Assembly (NCBI GenBank): GCA_040384325.1
Contig: JAZKJL010000006.1
Coordinates: 372,001-436,000, forward strand
Source of the DNA: JACMLX01 sp040384325
GTDB taxonomy: Bacteria; Gemmatimonadota; Gemmatimonadetes; Gemmatimonadales; Gemmatimonadaceae
Length of the DNA: 64,000 bases
Direction: 5' to 3'
A program made the translations under genes and the position numbers. The number at the start of each line of letters is the position of its first letter. The stretch's first letter is position 1. Under the pieces are notes generated by a model, which saw only the letters and a list, made by a program, of their open reading frames with translations, was not told the origin of the DNA and made no database searches. This document shows positions 43,267-51,838 of this stretch, piece by piece.

Positions 43267-43859
43267 TCGTCGTCTCCACCGTCACCGAGCCACGACTGCA
43301 GCTGCGTTCGCAGCGCCTTGCGTGCCTCGTGCAAATGCCATCGTGCCGTGCCCGCCGGGATCTCCAGCATCCCGGCCGCCTCCGTCGGCGTGAACTCCTC
43401 GAACGTCACCAGCTCGATCAGCTGTCGCTGGACGGGGGGCAGGGTGCGGAGGGCCGCATCCACCTCGTCGCGCAACACTCCGTGCACTGCGACCTCCATC
43501 GGGCTCACCGCGTCACTCACGTCCGTGTCCGACAACTCCTCCGTCTCGCGCCGCTTCGCCGAGCGATGCCGGTTGATCGCCGTGGTGGCGACGATCCGGA
43601 AGAACCAGGGGCCGAACGGCCGCCCGGGATCACACTGGTCTATCCGTTCCAGCGCCCGCAGAAACGCATCCTGCACCGCATCCTCGGCATCCTCTCGATG
43701 TCGGAGCATGCGCCAGGCGATCCGCTGTGCGCGCGGCAGGTGTCGCCGCACGAGCACTGCATACGCCTCGCTGTCGCCCTGCTGCACCTGCACCACCAGT
43801 CCCGGCTCGTCGGCATTGCTGTCGGCGGGCGGACCGGTGCTGTTTCCGGCCGAGGTCAT
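43263..43859 (-). CDS. ECF RNA polymerase sigma factor
   Basis: A 198-residue sigma-70 family ECF factor. Region 2 is RIAWRMLRHREDAEDAVQDAFLRAL with the -10-binding helix, and region 4 is LPPVQRQLIELVTFEEFTPTEAAGMLEIPAGTARWHLHEARKAL with the -35-binding helix-turn-helix. There is no C-terminal extension. The ATG at 43859 is the first in frame. It leads the operon with its putative anti-sigma factor and a CpxP-like protein; ECF factors usually drive their own operon. Confidence 0.92.
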   Translation of the reverse strand: MTSAGNSTGPPADSNADEPGLVVQVQQGDSEAYAVLVRRHLPRAQRIAWRMLRHREDAEDAVQDAFLRALERIDQCDPGRPFGPWFFRIVATTAINRHRSAKRRETEELSDTDVSDAVSPMEVAVHGVLRDEVDAALRTLPPVQRQLIELVTFEEFTPTEAAGMLEIPAGTARWHLHEARKALRTQLQSWLGDGGDDE

Positions 43860-44123
43860 GAAGCCAGTGTAGGAGCGCCACGGCGGCGCGATCGGAATGG
43901 AGGAGCCACGTCCGATGGACGGGATGCGGCTCTGAGAAGTGGTACACGTTGGCAGGGGGCGGCGTTGGTTGTCTACCCGGGCTTCGATTTCGGGGATTTC
44001 GGGGACAGTGCACGGAATTCGGGCCGGGGCCCCGACAGCCAGAAACAGCGCGCTGGCCTCCGGTGTTACGATTGCGGAGAGACGGGCCACCCGGCCCGTC
44101 CCGCACCCGTCCCAGGAGCGTTC

Positions 44124-44765
44124 GTGTCGCTGCGCCGCCTTCCCGTCTACATCCTCGCCGACGTGTCCGGCTCCATGCGCGGCACCCCGGTGGAGAGCGT
44201 CAAGGCCGGCATCCGACAGCTGCACCGCGACCTGCTGACCGACCCGCAGGCCATCGAAAGCGCGTACCTGAGCGTGATCACCTTCGCCGACGTCGCGATC
44301 CAGGTGGTGCCGCTGACGGAGGTGGGCAGCTTCATCCCGCCCGAGATGGACGCCAACGGCCAGACCAACTACGGCGATGCGCTTCGGGTTTTGCTCGAAT
44401 GTTTCGAGATGGAGGTGGTGCGCACCACCGCCGAACAGAAGGGCGACTGGCGCCCGCTGGTGTTCATCCTCTCCGACGGCGCCCCCACCGACAGCGGCTG
44501 GACGCAGTACGCCGCCGAGCTGCGCCAGCGGCGGCCGGCCAACATCATCGCGGTGGCCTGCGGTGACCATGCCGACCTGGCGGCGTTGCGCGAGACCACC
44601 GACACGGTGATCCAGATGCGCGACATGTCACCCGACGCGTTCCGCGCCTTCTTCAAGTTCGTGTCGGCCAGCGTGAAGACCACCAGCGCCAAGGTGGGAT
44701 CGGTGGGCGATGGCGGCGCGATCACGCTGCCCCCGCCGCCGCCGGGCATCACGATCATTCCCTGA
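44124..44765 (+). CDS. TerY-like von Willebrand A domain protein
   Basis: A 213-residue protein made almost entirely of one vWA domain. The metal site is DVSGSM (residues 12-17), a Thr in NGQTNYGDAL and LSDGAPTD, which completes MIDAS. This is the TerY type, known in tellurite-resistance-like operons and in TerY-phosphorylation triads. The GTG at 44124 is preceded by AGGAG. It is followed after three bases by the PP2C gene and then the kinase gene, so it is probably the substrate or scaffold of a phosphorylation switch. Confidence 0.9.
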   Translation: MSLRRLPVYILADVSGSMRGTPVESVKAGIRQLHRDLLTDPQAIESAYLSVITFADVAIQVVPLTEVGSFIPPEMDANGQTNYGDALRVLLECFEMEVVRTTAEQKGDWRPLVFILSDGAPTDSGWTQYAAELRQRRPANIIAVACGDHADLAALRETTDTVIQMRDMSPDAFRAFFKFVSASVKTTSAKVGSVGDGGAITLPPPPPGITIIP

Positions 44766-44768
44766 CCG

Positions 44769-45737
44769 GTGGCCGACGAAGTGGAGGCGGCTCCGTCGCT
44801 GGCGCTCGACCCTGCCGCGACGTCGGCCACCTGGACGGCCCGCGATCCGGGCCACGCGTGGTGCCCTGACGCCTTGCTGGCACTGGTGCCCGAGGCCGTG
44901 GTGCGCGACGCGAGCGCGGAGCCGATGTCACTCGCGACCCACCACGCGCCATGGCACCTGCTGGGCGCCAGCGTGCGTGGCCGCTCGCACGCGCATCGCG
45001 GTGAGTTCCGCGACGATGCGATGGCCGTGCACACCGACGGCGAGTTGCTGCTGCTGGCGGTGGCCGACGGCGCGGGATCGAGCGCACTCAGTCGCATCGG
45101 GGCCGCGGTCACGGCGCAGCTGGCAGTGGAGCGCACCGCTGTGCGCTACGCCGCCGATGTGGCTGCCACCGCACCGTCGGCACGACTCGGCACCGCGATG
45201 GCGCACGCCGTGCACGATGCCGCGCTGCGCCTGCACGAGCTGGCGGCAGCCGCAGACACGTCCCCGGCGGCACTGCGCACCACGCTGCTGCTGGTGGCGG
45301 TGCTGGGTGACCTGATGCTGGTATCGCAGGTGGGTGACGGCGCGGTACTGGTGCAGAAGCGCGGTGGCACCGTGATGCGCGTTGGTGCGCAGCGCGAGAC
45401 GTCGTGGGCCGGTGAAGTGACCTGCTTCGTGCCCGATGCCTGCGCGATGACACAGGCCGCCGCACTGCGACAGGTGTCGGCCGACGATGTGTCACTCATC
45501 GCCCTGCTCACTGATGGCATCGACGATCCGTTCCATCCGCTGGAGCAGAGCGCGCAGGCCCTGGTGGCGCAGTGGCGCGATGGGACGACCACGCCGATCG
45601 GCACCGCGCGGCAGGTGGCGCAGGGGCCGGTGCTGGATGGCACGGATTCGCTGCTGCAGTGGATGACGTTCGAGCAGCGCGGCGAGGTGGATGATCGCAC
45701 GCTGTTGCTGGCGTGGCGCGCCGGCGAGGCCGGATGA
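44769..45737 (+). CDS. PP2C-type serine/threonine phosphatase
   Basis: A 322-residue PP2C-like phosphatase. The metal-binding Asp residues are in FRDDAMAVHTDGELLLLAVADGAGSS (near 83-104) and in LLTDGIDDPF near 250; VSQVGDGAVLVQKRGG provides the central strand. About 60 residues precede the core. GTG start three bases after the TerY stop; its stop overlaps the kinase ATG (ATGA). It would reverse phosphorylation set by the neighbouring kinase. Confidence 0.88.
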   Translation: MADEVEAAPSLALDPAATSATWTARDPGHAWCPDALLALVPEAVVRDASAEPMSLATHHAPWHLLGASVRGRSHAHRGEFRDDAMAVHTDGELLLLAVADGAGSSALSRIGAAVTAQLAVERTAVRYAADVAATAPSARLGTAMAHAVHDAALRLHELAAAADTSPAALRTTLLLVAVLGDLMLVSQVGDGAVLVQKRGGTVMRVGAQRETSWAGEVTCFVPDACAMTQAAALRQVSADDVSLIALLTDGIDDPFHPLEQSAQALVAQWRDGTTTPIGTARQVAQGPVLDGTDSLLQWMTFEQRGEVDDRTLLLAWRAGEAG

Positions 45738-47194
45738 GCACGAGCGCGGCACGGCTGGCTTCCATCAGCGTGCAGTCCACCGATGGACGCACGTTGCACC
45801 TGCGGCCCGCACCACTCGCCAGCGGCGCGGAGAAGGTCGCCTTCCTGACGCAGGATGGCCGTGACGTGGTGGCGTTCTACTTCGGCACCTTGCGCGACCG
45901 CGCGGAACGGGTGGAGCGGCTGCGGCGCATCGTGTCCAGCTACGATCCCACCCGCGGCGCCGGCGGCGCGTACTGGCGCGATGCGTTCTGCTGGCCGACC
46001 GGCATGGTGGATGGTGCGCAGGCCGTGCCGGCCGACTTTGCGCGTGCGCACTCGCTGGCGCAGCCGACGCTGGGCGTGGTGATGCCGGTCTACCGCAGCG
46101 CATTCTTCATGCAGGACCGCTTCGGCAACCGGGTCGAGAAGGAGGTGCGCTGGTTCACCGGTCGCAAGGCGGGCGCGCTGGTGCCCGACGTCGAGAAGGG
46201 CAGCCTGCTGACACGATTGCAGGTGTGCATGCGCCTGGCGCGTGCGGTGCGGCGCCTGCATTTCGCGGGACTGGCGCACAGCGACCTCTCGAATCGCAAC
46301 GTGCTGGTGGACCTGCGCGGTGGCGACGCCTGCGTGATCGACATCGACGCGCTGGTGGTGCCGGGGCTCGCACCACCGACCGTCCTTGGCACACCGGGCT
46401 ACATGGCGCCCGAGGTGGTGGCCGGCAAGGCACTGCCGACCATCGAGACCGACCGGCACGCGCTGGCCGTGCTGTTCTACGAACTGCTGCTGCAGCGGCA
46501 CCCGTTGCGCGGCCGGCTGGTGCACAGCACGCGCAGCGCCGAGGAGGACGAGCAGCTGTCGATGGGAACGAAGGCGCTGTTCATCGAGCATCGCACCGAT
46601 CGGCGCAATCCGATCGACGGTGTGATCGACGTGTCGGTGGATGCGCTGGGACCGCACCTGGCGCCGCTGATGCGTCGCGCGTTCGAGGAGGCGCTGCATG
46701 CCCCGTCGCGGCGCCCCGATGCGGTGGAGTGGGAGGAGGCGCTCTATCGCACGCTGGAGCGCATCATGCCCACGCCGTCCGGCCGCGGGTGGATCGTGGT
46801 GCCCGATACGGGACCGATCGTGGACCACTGGTCGGGCGAGGTGGTGCACCGCGCCGTGCCGCTGCTGCAGGCGGGTCGCGGCACCGGCGATGACTGGCGT
46901 GCCGATGGCATCGCGACCGCGATCTTCCACCATCGCACGCTGCACCAGTGGCACTTCGATGCCGACGTGCGTCCGCGCGAGGAGGTGTCGCGCGAGGCGC
47001 TGGCCTACGCGTCGTTCCACGAAGGACAATGGTGGCTGGTGAACCTCACCGATCGCGCGTGGCATGTGGGCGATGGACGCTGCATCGCGCGCAACGCCCC
47101 GGTGCAGCTGGTGGACGGGCTGGAACTGCGTGTCGCGCCACGCGAAGATGGTGGCAGTGGCCGGACCTGGCGCGTGGTGATGAGGCGCGCCTAG
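45734..47194 (+). CDS. TerY-triad protein kinase-like protein
   Basis: A 486-residue kinase-like protein of the TerY-phosphorylation triad type. The catalytic loop is HSDLSNRN (His182, Asp184), the metal-binding segment reads VIDIDALVV in place of DFG, followed by GTPGYMAPEV and TDRHALAVLFYELLLQRHPL. The ATP-anchoring Lys expected in strand 3 is not seen: the segment reads VVAFYFG, with Phe50 where relatives that I recall have Lys. The C-terminal 110 residues form an extra beta domain. ATG overlaps the PP2C stop; its stop is directly followed by the next gene's GTG. Confidence 0.85.
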   Translation: MSTSAARLASISVQSTDGRTLHLRPAPLASGAEKVAFLTQDGRDVVAFYFGTLRDRAERVERLRRIVSSYDPTRGAGGAYWRDAFCWPTGMVDGAQAVPADFARAHSLAQPTLGVVMPVYRSAFFMQDRFGNRVEKEVRWFTGRKAGALVPDVEKGSLLTRLQVCMRLARAVRRLHFAGLAHSDLSNRNVLVDLRGGDACVIDIDALVVPGLAPPTVLGTPGYMAPEVVAGKALPTIETDRHALAVLFYELLLQRHPLRGRLVHSTRSAEEDEQLSMGTKALFIEHRTDRRNPIDGVIDVSVDALGPHLAPLMRRAFEEALHAPSRRPDAVEWEEALYRTLERIMPTPSGRGWIVVPDTGPIVDHWSGEVVHRAVPLLQAGRGTGDDWRADGIATAIFHHRTLHQWHFDADVRPREEVSREALAYASFHEGQWWLVNLTDRAWHVGDGRCIARNAPVQLVDGLELRVAPREDGGSGRTWRVVMRRA

Positions 47195-48547
47195 GTGTCG
47201 GCGCCGATCGACGTGCGCGCGGGACTGGCCGCCGAGTTGCGCCGGCTGGTGCGGGATGGGCGCGAGTGGCCGATCACGGACCGGCGTCGCTTCCGCAACC
47301 TGCTGCTGGATGCGGTGAGCAGTGACGCGATGCCGATGGTGGAACTGCTGCTGCGCGTATACGACGACGGCATGTTGCGCACCTTCCCCGATCGCAGCGC
47401 ACCGCGCGCGACGTGGGACGCGGCGGCGGCGCGACTGGCTGGCGACCTGCAGGCGCAGCGCTTCGTCGAACCCGGCATCGCGCGATTCGTCGCCGAGTCG
47501 TGGGCCGCGGCACTCGGTCCGGAGCTGACGGTGGCCGCGCGTGCCGCGGCGCCGCGAGTCACGACGACAGTACCACGCCAGCCACCACGCAGCAGCGCCA
47601 CCGTCGCTACCGCGCAACGTGCCGCCGCCACGGCGCAGGCGGCGAGCGCGAGCAGCGCGGCGTCGATGCAGGCCTATCGGCTGTCGAACATCCTGATGGG
47701 CGCGATGGGCGTGATGTTCCTCGTCTTCGTGTTCGTGGCCTTCCGCCAGACGGGCGCGCGCGCGCAGGTGACGCCTGCCACCGTGGCGGCGCCGGTGCGG
47801 ACGCCGGCCGCGATGCCGGTGCCTGCAGCGCAGGCCGCACCGCTCTTGCCAGTGCCTGGTGACAGCGTGCGCGAGAGCGCCGCACCGGAACCGGCGCCGT
47901 CGGCTCCAACGCCACGTTCCGCGATCGACGTGGCTGCGGCGACGGTGCGATCCACCGACGACATCGTGCTCAAGGCCGGCCGTGTGTTCGAGGGGCGCGT
48001 GCTGAGCATCCGGCAGCAGAGCATCGTGGTGAAGGACGAGGAGACGGGGCTCGACTTCGAGATCGCGAAGGCCGACGTGGATCGCATCGTCACGCGCGAA
48101 AACCGAGTGATGCGTTTCGGCGACGACAACGTGCCGCTGCTGGGTGACGCCGATGCAGTGTCCCCGATGTCGCACACCGGTCGTTACCGGCTGCGCTACG
48201 CCGCACGATGGGGCACCGAGCGTGATGCGTGCGGTGACGTGGCGCGGCGATGGGCGCCGGGCGCCGATCTGGTCATCCGCCACCTGCGTGGTGCACCGAT
48301 GATGCGACTGGAGTTCACCGGCGGCATGGGGTACAACGCGGGGGTGCGGTCCGACGGACTGTTCGAGTCGGGCGTGGCGACGTCGCCGGCGCGAGGCCCC
48401 GACTCGACGTTCGTCTCCAGCCGGCTGTCGGGTCGCCTCAGTCGCGGCGGCGTGCTGCAGGGCGTGGCGCGCGTCAGCGCGGTGAAGGCGGATGGGGCAA
48501 TCGTCTGCGACCTGGCGCTGACCGTGCGCGGTGAACGCCAGCCCTGA
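47195..48547 (+). CDS. Single-pass membrane protein, fourth gene of the TerY-triad operon
   Basis: A 450-residue protein beginning with GTG immediately after the kinase stop codon. Residues 1-105 form a helical domain ending in FVAESWAAALG, a motif I have seen in proteins linked to bacterial vWA/kinase systems. Then comes an Ala/Thr/Pro-rich linker, one membrane helix (about 167-187), another low-complexity linker and a C-terminal beta-rich domain (about 255-450, starting DIVLKAGRVFEGRVLSIRQQ). The layout, cytoplasmic helical head and periplasmic domain, suggests that it links the triad to the envelope. Function is unknown. Confidence 0.72.
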   Translation: MSAPIDVRAGLAAELRRLVRDGREWPITDRRRFRNLLLDAVSSDAMPMVELLLRVYDDGMLRTFPDRSAPRATWDAAAARLAGDLQAQRFVEPGIARFVAESWAAALGPELTVAARAAAPRVTTTVPRQPPRSSATVATAQRAAATAQAASASSAASMQAYRLSNILMGAMGVMFLVFVFVAFRQTGARAQVTPATVAAPVRTPAAMPVPAAQAAPLLPVPGDSVRESAAPEPAPSAPTPRSAIDVAAATVRSTDDIVLKAGRVFEGRVLSIRQQSIVVKDEETGLDFEIAKADVDRIVTRENRVMRFGDDNVPLLGDADAVSPMSHTGRYRLRYAARWGTERDACGDVARRWAPGADLVIRHLRGAPMMRLEFTGGMGYNAGVRSDGLFESGVATSPARGPDSTFVSSRLSGRLSRGGVLQGVARVSAVKADGAIVCDLALTVRGERQP

Positions 48548-48568
48548 TCCGACTCGCGCTGCGAGGGC

Positions 48569-49045
48569 TCAGCGCACCGTGATCACGCCGTGCATGTTGA
48601 GGCTGCGGTGTGGTGCGCAGTAGAACAGGTAATCGCCCGTCGGCAGGCCGGCGGTGCTGACGACGTAGGTGGAGTCGATGGTGGTGACGACCGGCGCGGC
48701 GAGATCGCGCGCTCCGATGGCAGCCAGGTTGGACACCAGCTGCGCACGCGACCCACGGGGAATGAAGGCCTCGTCGAACGCGACGTTGTGTGGCACGCCG
48801 CTGATCATGCGGAACTCCACGCCGTCGCCCTCGGCGACGGTCACGTACGCCGGCTCGAAGCGGAACCCTTCGTTGTCGAGCAGCATGCGCACCACATGCA
48901 CCGCGCCGCGCACCGGTCGCGCGGTCGGTCCGGCGGCACGCAGCACCGGTGCACGAGCCGGTGCTGCGTCAGCGGAGATGTCACAGCCGGAGAGTGCGAC
49001 GGCCACACACCAGGTGGCGTGCCACCAGCGGCGACGTCGTGTCAT
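48569..49045 (-). CDS. Cupredoxin (plastocyanin-like) lipoprotein
   Basis: A 158-residue protein with a lipoprotein signal ending ALSGC and a cupredoxin domain of about 105 residues. The type-1 copper ligands are visible: His in GVPHNVAF, Cys in LFYCAPH, His in the same segment and Met in LNMHGVITV. It probably carries electrons in the periplasm or protects against copper. The ATG at 49045 is nearest the signal; an ATG five codons upstream is also possible. Confidence 0.88.
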   Translation of the reverse strand: MTRRRRWWHATWCVAVALSGCDISADAAPARAPVLRAAGPTARPVRGAVHVVRMLLDNEGFRFEPAYVTVAEGDGVEFRMISGVPHNVAFDEAFIPRGSRAQLVSNLAAIGARDLAAPVVTTIDSTYVVSTAGLPTGDYLFYCAPHRSLNMHGVITVR

Positions 49046-49068
49046 GTCCCGTACTGCCACACCACGCG

Positions 49069-49998
49069 TCAGGCGTCGGGCTGCGGGAAGAGACCGTCCA
49101 CCGAGAGGTAGCGCTCACCCGTGTCGTAGCAGAACGTGAGCACGGTCGCGCCATCCTTCATCGACGGCAGCAGCTGGGCCACCGCGGCCAGCGAGGCCCC
49201 GCTCGATGCGCCGATGAAGATGCCTTCCTCGCGCGCCGCACGGCGGGCGAACGCGAACGCATCATCCTCCGACACCTGCAGCGCACCGTTGAGCGTGGCG
49301 GTGTGCAGGTTGGCCGGCAGGAAGCCCGCGCCGATGCCCTGGATGCGATGCGGCGTGTGCGTGCCGCCACTGATCACCGGCGACTTCACCGGCTCCACCG
49401 CGAACGTCTGCAGTGCAGGCATGCTTGCCTTCAGCGTCTCGCTGACGCCGGAGATGTGGCCGCCGGTGCCCACGCCGGTGATCAGGTAATCGAGGCCGGC
49501 AGGGAAGTCGGCCAGGATCTCCTGCGCGGTGGTGCGTGCGTGCACCTCGACGTTGGCGGGATTGTCGAACTGTCCGGGGATCCACGCCTTCGGCAGCGCC
49601 TCCGCCAGCTCCTGCGCCTTCGCCATCGCGCCCTTCATGCCGACTTCGCGCGGCGTCAGCTCGAATTCCGCACCGTAGGCCAGCATCAGACGCCGGCGTT
49701 CCACCGACATGCTTTCCGGCATCACCAGGATCAGGCGATAACCCTTCACCGCGGCCACCATCGCGAGGCCGATGCCGGTGTTGCCGCTGGTCGGCTCGAC
49801 GATCACGGTGCCCGGAGTCAGCACGCCGCGTGACTCCGCATCCTCGATCATCGCCAGCGCAATGCGGTCCTTGATGCTGCCACCGGGATTGGCCCGTTCC
49901 AGCTTCATCCAGACATCCACCCGCGTGCCGAACAGGCGGGAGAGTTGCACATGCGGGGTGTTGCCGATGGTCCCGAGGATCGACGTCGCGCGGCTCAT
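49069..49998 (-). CDS. cysK: Cysteine synthase A (O-acetylserine sulfhydrylase)
   Basis: A 309-residue PLP enzyme joining O-acetylserine and sulfide to cysteine. PLP Lys43 lies in NPGGSIKDR, with VEPTSGNTGIGLA as the substrate loop, the phosphate cup GVGTGGHISG and EEGIFIGASSGASL near the end. Length and layout match CysK. The ATG at 49998 overlaps the cysE stop (ATGA), so serine acetyltransferase and cysteine synthase are translated together, as for the known complex. Confidence 0.95.
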   Translation of the reverse strand: MSRATSILGTIGNTPHVQLSRLFGTRVDVWMKLERANPGGSIKDRIALAMIEDAESRGVLTPGTVIVEPTSGNTGIGLAMVAAVKGYRLILVMPESMSVERRRLMLAYGAEFELTPREVGMKGAMAKAQELAEALPKAWIPGQFDNPANVEVHARTTAQEILADFPAGLDYLITGVGTGGHISGVSETLKASMPALQTFAVEPVKSPVISGGTHTPHRIQGIGAGFLPANLHTATLNGALQVSEDDAFAFARRAAREEGIFIGASSGASLAAVAQLLPSMKDGATVLTFCYDTGERYLSVDGLFPQPDA

Positions 49999-50831
49999 AT
50001 CTCGAACTCCAGTGGAAAGTCCTCGCGCTGCCGCTCCGTGGGCACCGCGTGCGTGACAATGGAGCCGGGGGGCACGCTGTGCGTCAACCACACGTTGCCG
50101 CCGATGACGCTCCCACGGCCGATCACGGTGCGGCCACCGAGGATGGTGGCATTCGCGTACACCGTCACTTCGTCCTCGATGGTCGGGTGGCGCTGCACGT
50201 TGGCGAGACGCTTGCTGACCCGCAGCGCGCCGAGCGTCACACCCTGGTAGAGCCGCACGTCGTTGCCGATGCGGGCGGTCTCGCCGACCACGATGCCGGT
50301 GCCATGGTCGATGGCGAACCGGTCTCCGATCACCGCACCAGGATGCAGGTCCACGCCCGTCCGCTCGTGCGCCCACTCGGTGATCAGGCGCGGCATGATC
50401 GGCACCTGCGACAACCAGAGGGGCTGCGCGACGCGATGACAGATCGTGGCCAGGAACCCGGGATAGGCGAGAAACACTTCATCGACATTCTGCGCGGCAG
50501 GATCCATCCGATGCAGCGCTTCGGCGTCGGCGTACAAACGGATGCGGATCGCGGGCAGTGCAGCCATCAATTCATCGGCGACGCGGTCGGGGTCGGCGGT
50601 GGCGGGCATCAGGTGCCGCAACAGCTCCTGCAGCGTGGACGCCACACTGTCGTATTCGACGCGCAGTCCAGTTGAGTCTCGGCTCGCATCTGGCGGCGCA
50701 GCATGCGGGAAGAGCAGCGACAGCACGCTGCGCATCCACTCCCGCACCGACTCGTGCAGTCGTGCGGGAAGGGCGTAGTCCGCGCGGGCCGCGAGGACCT
50801 CGGCGAGGAAGGCAGTCGGGTTGTGCGGCAC
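49995..50831 (-). CDS. cysE: Serine O-acetyltransferase
   Basis: A left-handed beta-helix acetyltransferase of the long (EpsC/CysE-like) type that acetylates serine for cysteine synthesis. The catalytic region is GVDLHPGAVIGDRFAIDHGTG with the His-Asp pair, then GETARIGNDVRLYQGVTLGA and hexapeptide repeats TVYANATILGGRTVIGRGSVIGG. It lacks an obvious C-terminal Ile for CysK binding beyond the final FEI, which does end in Ile. The start is uncertain: GTG at 50831 is chosen; the frame runs on to a TTG at 50936 that would overlap the divergent gene. Confidence 0.9.
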   Translation of the reverse strand: MPHNPTAFLAEVLAARADYALPARLHESVREWMRSVLSLLFPHAAPPDASRDSTGLRVEYDSVASTLQELLRHLMPATADPDRVADELMAALPAIRIRLYADAEALHRMDPAAQNVDEVFLAYPGFLATICHRVAQPLWLSQVPIMPRLITEWAHERTGVDLHPGAVIGDRFAIDHGTGIVVGETARIGNDVRLYQGVTLGALRVSKRLANVQRHPTIEDEVTVYANATILGGRTVIGRGSVIGGNVWLTHSVPPGSIVTHAVPTERQREDFPLEFEI

Positions 50832-50935
50832 GGGTCGGAGGCGGTACGTGGAAAGGGTGCCGGGCGGCCGTTCCCGGTGGCCCAAGCATTGCCCAGACGA
50901 AGGTACGACGCGGTCCCTCAACTTAGTATCAGCCA

Positions 50936-51820
50936 ATGTCTTCCCTCGACGAATCGACCATCTCCACCCGCCTGGGTGACTTCATCGCCGACGCCCGGTA
51001 CGGCGAGGCGTTGCTGCTGCTGGAGCAGGCGCTGATGATCGGCAACGGGGATGCGTGGCTGTACGGGATGCGCGCGCTGCTGCTGCTCGAGACGGGCGAC
51101 ATGAGCGGCGCGCTGCACGCCAGCGCCACCGCCGTGTCGCAGGCACCGATGGCGGCGTTCTCGCACTGGACGCGCGGCGTGGTCCTGCTGCGCGCCAATA
51201 TCCTCCCCGGTGCGCAGCGCGCCGCCGAGCGGGCGGTGGCGCTGGACCCCGAAGAATCGGATACGCACGTGCTGCTGGCGCGCGTCTATCTGCAGAAGTC
51301 GCTGTGGGAGCAGGCGCGCATGGCGCTGGCCGATGCGCAGTCGCACGGCGCTGACGAGGAGGAGCTGCTGCCGCTGCGGGCAGCGATCGCCGCCGGTCGT
51401 GGCCTCGACGCGCGTGCCGGCGAGACGTGGCGCTCGTTCGCGCAGAAGTATCCCGCCAATGCACTGGCGCGCACGGGCCACGCCTGGGTGATGCTCGAGT
51501 CGGGCGACGTGAAGGGGGCGCATTCCGAGTTCCAGCAGGCACGCGAGCTGGACCCCACCAATGCGTGGGCGCTGGAGGGCCTGGTGATCACCAAGACCCG
51601 CCTGCTCCCCGTGCATCGTCGCTGGACGTCGGTGGCCTGGGGCCGCCTGATGGAGCGCCGCGAGGAGACCATGCTCGGCATCGGTGCAGTGCTGACGTCG
51701 GCCGGCCTCACCCTGCTGCTGCGCCCCGATGCGGATATCGTTCTCTCGCTGCTGCTCACGTTCTGCGGCGCCGGCCTGCCCATGCTCGATGCCTGGCGCC
51801 AGGAGATCGTCACGAAGTAA
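50936..51820 (+). CDS. TPR-repeat protein with C-terminal membrane segments
   Basis: A 294-residue protein with about five tetratricopeptide-like repeats (residues 10-225, e.g. ALLLLEQALMIGNGDAWLYG and AAERAVALDPEESDTHVLLA) and two hydrophobic segments near 240-280. It is probably an adaptor anchored in the inner membrane. No partner can be named. It is divergent from cysE and 18 bp upstream of the oxidoreductase gene. Confidence 0.8.
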   Translation: MSSLDESTISTRLGDFIADARYGEALLLLEQALMIGNGDAWLYGMRALLLLETGDMSGALHASATAVSQAPMAAFSHWTRGVVLLRANILPGAQRAAERAVALDPEESDTHVLLARVYLQKSLWEQARMALADAQSHGADEEELLPLRAAIAAGRGLDARAGETWRSFAQKYPANALARTGHAWVMLESGDVKGAHSEFQQARELDPTNAWALEGLVITKTRLLPVHRRWTSVAWGRLMERREETMLGIGAVLTSAGLTLLLRPDADIVLSLLLTFCGAGLPMLDAWRQEIVTK

Positions 51821-51838
51821 CACCCACCGCCGGAACTC

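Noticed and set aside
45146..48283. A 1045-codon open frame on the minus strand
   Set aside because: It lies antisense to the PP2C, kinase and membrane-protein genes, is His/Arg/Gln-rich without any motif, and reflects high GC with few stop codons.
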